This document shows positions 25,301 through 33,847 of a stretch of 64,000 bases of DNA, piece after piece. A program made the position numbers and the translations under genes. The stretch is from Lytechinus variegatus (lineage: Eukaryota; Echinodermata; Echinoidea; Temnopleuroida; Toxopneustidae): the NCBI RefSeq assembly GCF_018143015.1, contig NC_054748.1, forward strand, positions 19,424,725 to 19,488,724. Reading direction: 5' to 3'. Position 1 is the stretch's first letter. Each line of letters begins with the position of its first letter. Under the pieces are notes generated by a model. It did no database searches. It had not been told where the DNA came from and saw only the letters and a program-made list of their open reading frames with translations.

Positions 25301-27039
25301 TTGATGTCATCAGAGGGCGTCTTGGTGAGTAGAAGGGTCATCCGTTGCATGAAGATCAGTAAAATCTTAAAAGAACATAAAAAGGGATACATAAAGGGAA
25401 CAGGGAACAAATGAACAAAATTAAGTTTTAAAATCAATCCAATGGTGGATGGTGGATCCAGGGAGCATTTCCAGCCTGTGCCCCCCCTCCTTTTGAAAGT
25501 CACAGTCAATTTTTTAATGAGAATATGTCTTCCATACACACATGACACATGTGCCCCCCCCCCTTGAGTGTCACAGTAAATATTTTTAATGGGAATATGT
25601 CGTTCATACAAAAGCGAGGACCGTTCTTTTTCCTTGTCAAATTTTCTCGGGAATATGTGCCACCCCCCCCCCTTGGAAAATCCTGGACCCGCCTCTGTAT
25701 AAGAAAGGATTATTTACATCTGGGGGCGACCATTAAAGATCAGTAAAATCTTAAAAAAGAAACATCCAAAGAGGTACATTAGGAGAAGGTTTCAAAACTG
25801 TATGCATTCGAGTTCTAGCAGACATGGACCAATCAGATTATTTACATCTGGGGCCGGCATTCAAAGGGGAAGTTCACCCTGACAGAATTTTTTTTTTTTT
25901 TTTAAGTAGAAAAGTGTGAGAACTGTACATTGGTGAAAGTTTGATGAATATGCATCAAAGAATAAGAGTTACGACTGCTAAGTTTTTGATATTTGATGTA
26001 GTATGCAAACAGCTCCTTCATATCGTATAAAATGAAAAACCTGCACTAAATCCTCATCGATAAAAAGAAAACAATTAGCGCAAGACCAGTGTCTATAGTC
26101 TATGACAGCATCGCCGCCATGGTTCATAGTACTCTGCATCAGACGTATTGCTAACAGCATCAGACTCATAATTGCAAACAAAAAACTGCAGCCTTGCCGA
26201 GATCATGGGCTGGGTTTTCCTGCCATCCTACTCCTTACCTGAACAGGTTCTTGCATCTTGAAGACATTCTTTAGGCTCGGTAAGACCAGCTTCACATACT
26301 CCTGATCGGTGCATTGTTCGGCGATGAGGAGTACATTGGGTAAGACAAACGGCACCATGTCAGGATTCATGAACTCCTTACACAAGCATGGTAGTATTCT
26401 CTGCTGAACAACCCTCTAGGAATGAAAATATTGATGACCATAAACATAATAAAAATTAATGATAATGATTATCATCATCAGAGCTGCCAACCTGAAAAAG
26501 AACAGTTCAGTATGTTTAAAGTTGAAAAACTGAATACTGAAAATCATTGCTACTTGGCAGCTCTGCATCATCCTCATCATAATCATCAACATCATCAACA
26601 TCATCCTCAACATCAACATCAACATCACCACATCATCACCATCATCATCATCATCATCATCACCACCACCATCATCATCACCATCATCAACATCACCATC
26701 ATCAACATCACCATCATCAACATCACCATCATCAACATCATCATCATCAACATCATCACCACCACATCATCATAATCATCAACATCCTCACCATCATAAT
26801 CATCCTCAACATCACCACCACATCATCATCATCAACAACATCATCACCACCACATCATCATCATCATCATCCTCACCATCATCATCAACATCATCACCAT
26901 CATCATCATCACCATCATCATCAACATCATCACCACCACCTCATCATCATCATCATCATCAACATCATCATCATCACCATCATCATCATCAATCATCATC
27001 ACAATCACCATCACCAGCATCCTCAACATCATCACCATC

Positions 27040-27070
<31 letters not shown>

Positions 27071-30000
27071 CAATCACCACCATCACCACCTCATCATCAC
27101 AATCATCATCATCATCAAAATAATAATCATCATTAAGCGAAAATGCACCGACTACTAACTGGTATTAAATAGTTGGCAAAGTACAGAAACAGGCTAATGC
27201 ATTCAAAGCGGAAATGCATCAAATACCTTCATAGAGTGTTCATTGATGTGCTAAATTCCAGTAACCTGCTCTATACCATTTCTGCGTCCTGCTATGTAAA
27301 GCAGGCTTATTTTGAAAATCACCTATCCTATTAAAAGAAATGAAAGCTTATTTGAACAAATTTATCCATTAGGTAACCATGAACCGGTCTATTGTAAAAC
27401 CTTCCATCCATTAAATCCGACTTACCTTGGGAAGAGTTGAGATTACTTTTGGAAGACCTTTGAAGAATTGAGCTTTCTGTTTGCTTTCTTGTTGAAACAA
27501 TGAGTCAACGTACTGGAGAGTCATGGCACCAACGTCGTCAAAATATGGAATCTACGAATGAATTCAAATAGAATGATTTCAACAATGTCATCAGAACTAA
27601 AAATTAATTCAAATAAAATGATTGCAAACTTGTAATCAAAACATGGAATCTAAGAATGACTTCAAATAGAATGATTTCAACAATGTCATCAGAACATGGA
27701 ATCTAAAAATTAATTCAAATAAAATGATTGCAAACTTGTAATCAAAATATGGAATCTAAGAATGACTTCAAATAGAATGATTTCAACAATGTCATCAGAA
27801 CATGGAATCTAAGAATGGATTCTAATTGAATGATTGCAAACATGTAATCAAAATATGGAATCTAAGAATGGATTCTAATAGAATGATTGCAACAATGTAA
27901 TCAAAATATGGAATCTAAGAATGGATTTTAATAATAGGATGATTGCAACAATGTAATCAAATAAGTAATCTAAGAATGACTTCAAATAGAATGATTGCAA
28001 CAATGTAATCAAAATAAGTAATTTAAGAATGGATTCTAATTGAATGATTGCAAACATGTAATCAAAATATGGAATCTAAGAATGGATTCTAATAGAATGA
28101 TTTCAACAATGTATTCAAAATAAGTAATCTAAGAATGGATTCTAATTGAATGATTGCAACAATGTAATCAAAATATGGAATCTAAGAATGGATTCTAATA
28201 GAATGATTGCAACAATGTAATCAAAATAAGTTATCTAAGAATGACTTTAAATAGAATGATTGCAACAATGTAATCAAAATAAGTAATTTAACCCTAAAAA
28301 GACTGGGGGGGGGCTGATTCAGCCCCCCCCTCGACATTTTTCGCGATAAATCCGCCGCGCAATTTTTTTTGACCGTGTCGCTCACTGGCTTTTTACTTTC
28401 AAGTCTCGCGCAACTTTTGAGACCAAAATTGTGACCCCCGGGTACGCGGTTCGGAAATTACGCAACATTTTGTAAGTGCATGCACACCCAAAATTACTCA
28501 AAAACGTGAATTTGTGTACAAATCCAATGGAAATAGTGTTTTTAACCAAAATTCATAAATGTATCATTATTTTTCCTTTTACTGCTTAAAATCAATTAAT
28601 TTTATCTTTTTTATGGTCCAAATAAAGTCCCTGACAATTTCCATTGAAAAAACAATAAAAAACAAAAAGTCGAAAAACAAAGAAATACATAAGAAATTTA
28701 GAAAACAATAGAATACATAAGAAAATAAATGTGATGTTGAAATTTTTTTTTAATAAATTTGATCAGATGCCTATCTAGAGTATGTGAAACAAAAATTAGC
28801 ATTTCAGGGGCATTATTTTATTAATTACAGCAAACTTATGATTTTACGCATAAATTAGCATAATTAATCAAACACGAGATTTTTGCAGAATTTGATGTTA
28901 TTGTTTTGTAGATAATGCCATGGGTAACGCGTGTGCCAATTTTCGTCGCGATCGCGTGATCGACGGCCGAGATCATAAGGGGGGGCTGAATCAGCCCCCC
29001 CCAGTCTTCTTAGGCGTCGAAATAGCCCAGTCTATTTAGGGTTAAGAATGGATTCTAATTGAATGATTGCAAACATGTAATCAAAATATGGAATCTAAGA
29101 ATGGATTCTAATAGAATGATTGCAACAATGTAATCAAAATAAGGAATCTAAGAATGACTTCAAATAGAATGATTGCCACATTGTCATCAAAACATGGATG
29201 TCATCAACACATGGAATCTGAGTATGGATGCCAATAGAATGATTACAACAATGTCACTAAAATATGGATACTAAGGATGGATTCAAAAGAATGATTGAAT
29301 CAATGAGTTTTAAAACAATGAGTCATGGCCCCAAAGTCACCAAAATATGGAATGTGGATGACTTGATAAAAGTGAGGATTAAAGAAATAATGAGGCGGGG
29401 GAGGGGGGGTGTAGACGTGTATTAAACATCACACATCTTGGTCGCAATGTCAAATGGGAGGATTTTCACAACAAATGTGATCTCAAATGCTCACAAAATT
29501 CTTATTTAACAAATTTTTTTCTCAAATTTTCATTGACTTATTTCGTCAGATTGCTTTTACTCACTCATGTGTTAATGGGGGATCATGAGTTATACCATGC
29601 CAAAGAGATTCTAAGCTTCACAATAATAGTTCATTTTTCTATTTTATTTGTGATTAAGTTTATATGATAAAGGATCGATAATCCTCAGTTTCATTTTTAG
29701 TGGGGGCGCACTTTCCTTCTCTTACCTTGCCTAGTTGATCAGCGTCCGGTCTGATGGTTGGTGTGGTACTTAGTAACATCTTCACATACTCTTTCAAACC
29801 ATCAGGAAGGCTTGATAATAAAGATATATTCAGACTTCGCAACTGAAAAATCAAAACAAGAAGGATACTGATGTATCGTATTTCTATTCAATATGCTTTA
29901 TGCAGATCAAATCCACAGTAATTAACCATTTTTTTTACTCCATATATCATAATATATGGAGTAAATATATCATAATATATGGAGCATTGGAGCGTTGTGG

Positions 30001-32253
30001 CCCAGTGGATTAGTCTTCGGACTTTGAAACAGAGGGTCATGGGTTCAAATCCCAGCCATGGCATAATTTCCTTCAGCAAGAAACTGATCCACAATATGCT
30101 GCACTCAACCCAGGTGAGGTAAATGGGTACCGGTAGGAATTGATTCCTTAACCCTATCGAGGCCGGGGGGGCCTTGGAGGCCCCCCCAACGAGTCGCGCG
30201 ATATTTCGCGCAAATTTTTTTGACCACGCTGCTCGCTGACTTTTTACTTTCAAATCTTGCGCAACTTTTGAGACCAATTTTGGGCACCCGGGTACGCGGT
30301 TCTGAAGTTACGCAACGTTATGTAAGTGCATGTCAGACCAAAAATTGCTCAAAAACGTGATTTCGTGTACAAAGTAAATGTAAATTGTGTTTTCAATCAA
30401 AAATCATAAATGTATGATTATTTTTAGTTTTGCTGGACTAAATGTTTGTATTTTATGCTTTTTATGATTGTAGAAGAGTCCCTAACATTGAAAAACAAAA
30501 GGTCAAAAAACAAAGAAATACATAAGAAATTGCAAAAAAAAAAACAATATAAATCATAAGAAATTGATCTGATATCACAATTTCTTTCATGTACACTTGC
30601 TAAGAACATCACAAAGAGTTTCTATGCTAAAAATCAGAACATTTGGAGCTTTATTTATGGAGTTAGAGGAAAAAGTATGATTTCGCATACTAATTACGCA
30701 TAAATTAACATAATTACATAATAATAATTCACATGAAAAAAATTACTATACAATTTTGTAGATTATATCCCAGACAACCTGCGTGCCAATTTTCGGCGCG
30801 CGGTCGAAGGCCGAGATCTCATGGGGGGACCTGGGAGGCCCCCCCCCCCGGCCATATGAACTCCGAAAATACCCCGGCCTAGATAGGGTTAAAAAGCTGT
30901 GTGCGCTATGAACGCCTAGCTTAGCCAGGTAATAATAATGGTCAGTTCTTGTATAGCGCATAACACATTTTAAATACCGTCTCTATGCACTTCCAAAGGA
31001 CTTGGATATTATTACCCCGGCTGTAGCTAAAGCAGCCTTTCCAGCACTCGGCATTTTAAGGAATTAATTCCTGCCAGGTACCCATTTACCTCACCTGGGT
31101 TGAGTGCAGCACAATGTGGATAAATTTCTTGCTGAAGGAAACTACGCCATGGCTGGGATTTGAACCCATGATCCTCTGTTTCAAAGTCCAGAGACTAATC
31201 CACTGGGCCGCAAAGCTCCACATAATGTGGAAGTGACAATAATATGGAAGTGAACCTTTTAACTATAATTTGTCAAGTACAGTCACAATCAGTGTCGTAC
31301 AGATGGGGGACTTTCCAAGAAAAAAAAAGAGGAAAGGAAAGAAAGGGAAAGAGAGAAGGGTGAAATATATTATTTTCAGAATATTATGTCAAAGTCTATC
31401 AACAATTGATTTTTTTTTGAAAAAATGTCAAAATTTTTGCTCGCACACTTCGGTTGCTCACAACTTTTTTTTAAAATAAATTTTGTCCTATATGCATTAT
31501 CCAGCCCCCTCAGAACTTTTGGTTCATTACTGGTCAAAGCTGTCTATAAAATAGAGGAAACAGTAAAAGTGGACCCCGGAGACAAGTAACCTTTATAGTC
31601 AGGTTTTCACGAAAGACAGGTGGTTGTTGAGACAGGTTTGACCATGAAATTAATTTTTGAAATTATCAAAGATATTACTACCTGTTCAGATTTCTGTTTA
31701 AATGTGGCAAGATTCTCGTTGCAATCATGGAAGAGTTTGCCGTTGTTGATCACGGAGTACATTAACATACCAAGACTGAACATATCACTGGACGTATCAC
31801 AGCTCTGTGTTAACTGGTACTCCGGAGCTAAGTAGTTCAAGTCTGGCTGAAGCAATGCTGAGATATTGTTCATAAGTTCACGTGAAGGGAAACTAGCCTA
31901 TGAGAGAATGAGAATTATGCGATTAGGCACAGATATTTCCAGCTATTTGAGGAGACATTCAAAGTCCTGGGTTCGATATCGGCCATGGCACTTACACCAG
32001 TGAGCAAAGCATTTAATGAAGAGTGCTCCTGTATCATGCATTCAAATAAATGGAAATTCTGTACACATACTTGGAAACTATATGCCACTTTAACAAACAC
32101 AATAAATGAATGAAATATTTATTCCAGTGACTGTGATAGACTTATGTGATTGACAGATCACAAATGCTCTTCATCACCATCACCACCACCATCATCACCA
32201 TCATCATCACCATCATCAGCTTCATCACCACCATCACCATCATCATCAGCTTC

Positions 32254-32285
<32 letters not shown>

Positions 32286-32313
32286 CATCATCATCAGCTT
32301 CATCATCATCACC

Positions 32314-32345
<32 letters not shown>

Positions 32346-33812
32346 CAGCTTCATCATCATCATCACCATCATCATCACCATCATCATCAGCTTCATCATC
32401 ATCATCACCATCATCATCACCATCATCATCAGCTTCATCATCATCATCATCATCAGCTTCATCATCATCACCATCATCATCAGCTTCATCATATGACTTA
32501 CTGGTTGATCAGGTGGTGATGAGGAAGGGAAAACAAAGTCATGTGACTTACTGGTTGATCAGGTGGTGATGAGGAAGTGATAACAAAGTCATGTGACTTA
32601 GTGATTGATCAGGTGGTGAAGAGGAAGAGACAACAATGTCTGGTTAATCAGGTGGTGATGAGGTGGACAAATAAATCACATGATTTTTACTGGTTGATCA
32701 GGTGGTGAAGAGGAAAGGATAAAAAAAGTCAGGTAACTTTCTGGTTGATCAGGTGGTTAGGAGGAAGGGAAAACAAAGTCATGTGACTTACTGGTTGATC
32801 AGGTGGTGATGAGGAAGGAATAACAAAGTCAAATCCAGCTAGCTTCCAGGCTCCATTACCATTCAAGATAATACTCGCCGGTGAAATATTACCATGGACC
32901 ATATGAACATCATTATGAAGAAACTTCAAGGCATCTGTTAACTGTAAAAGAGCAAACAATAGTCATGTTCTACACTGAATCAGAAACAGGAAACATACAA
33001 AATATTCAGAGATAAGTTTTAATTTCAACTTTGTTTCCTATGATATAATACTACAGTCACATCTTGAATTTTCTTTTTTTTTCAAATCATTCCCTATATC
33101 AATGGATGTTTTCTGAACTTGCATTCAAATTCTGTTATTTCAAAATAGTGTAAACAATAACAATTTGGTTACAAGCACAAGTAAATTACTTTATACTGAG
33201 AGCACACAACCCACCTGTAGAAGGCCATATTTGATCTCGACTTCAAACAACTTGTGTTCTCCAATGTCCGGTGGTATGGGCGTCGGCATGTTGTCATGGC
33301 AACCTAATATATTGGCTAGGCTGGCAAAGACAGGCTCTGTAGCAAACGCCAGGCTTTCTCTGTGAAGTGAAGGAAGAGCAGAAGAGAAAATCAATTGCAG
33401 AAACTGCTGTAATCACCAATTAAATCGTGGTAATATTACTTGTGCAAGAGATCTATAATCACTGTAAAAAGGAAAATGTGTGAAGTCAATGATCAATGCC
33501 TGTGGATGTTCCACTCAAGAGAATGCTCCAGTCTTGCATAGAAAAAAAGTTGTGCATAACTTTAAAAGAGCTTTATAAAATACCACCCTGCATGCTGACA
33601 TCAATCCCTCCCCCCCTTGAACTTTGTAGTTTATTTACCGGTATGTTTCATCCCCATTGGACTCCATGAAAGATGAAACCATGTGTGAAAAAGGCTACCC
33701 TGATTTTTGGATGAACAAAAAATGAAATCAAAGAAAAAAATGGATGGATGGATAGATGGATGGGTGGAAAGATGGATGAATGGATGGATGACTGGATGAA
33801 TGGATGGATGAC

Positions 33813-33847
<35 letters not shown>

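Larger units (their letters stand above)
14201..27551 (-). other. SCYL2: SCYL2 exons 7-13: HEAT-like region (aa 313-610)
   Basis: Exon 7 starts [14 protein letters not shown]. Exon 8 carries [19 protein letters not shown]. Exon 9 carries [20 protein letters not shown]. Exon 10 starts [12 protein letters not shown]. Exon 11 carries [17 protein letters not shown] and EPAVLMGIL. Exon 12 carries [11 protein letters not shown] and ends NNLNLNQ. Exon 13 starts [20 protein letters not shown]. All are strongly conserved SCYL2 blocks. Exon 11 ends in phase 1 and exon 12 restores the frame; exon 13 ends in phase 2 and exon 14 restores it. Confidence 0.93.

Noticed and set aside
26422..27089. Long open frames over the (CAT)n tract on both strands
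   Set aside because: They are trinucleotide repeats read in open frames (poly His/Met/Ile); no gene evidence.
29992..30065. Functional tRNA gene
   Set aside because: Has A- and B-box-like motifs but is followed by a SINE body and has an inverted relative at 31222; no proper cloverleaf is evident.
32142..32569. Three overlapping open frames of 116-139 codons
   Set aside because: Same cause: CAT/CAC repeat in SCYL2 intron 4.
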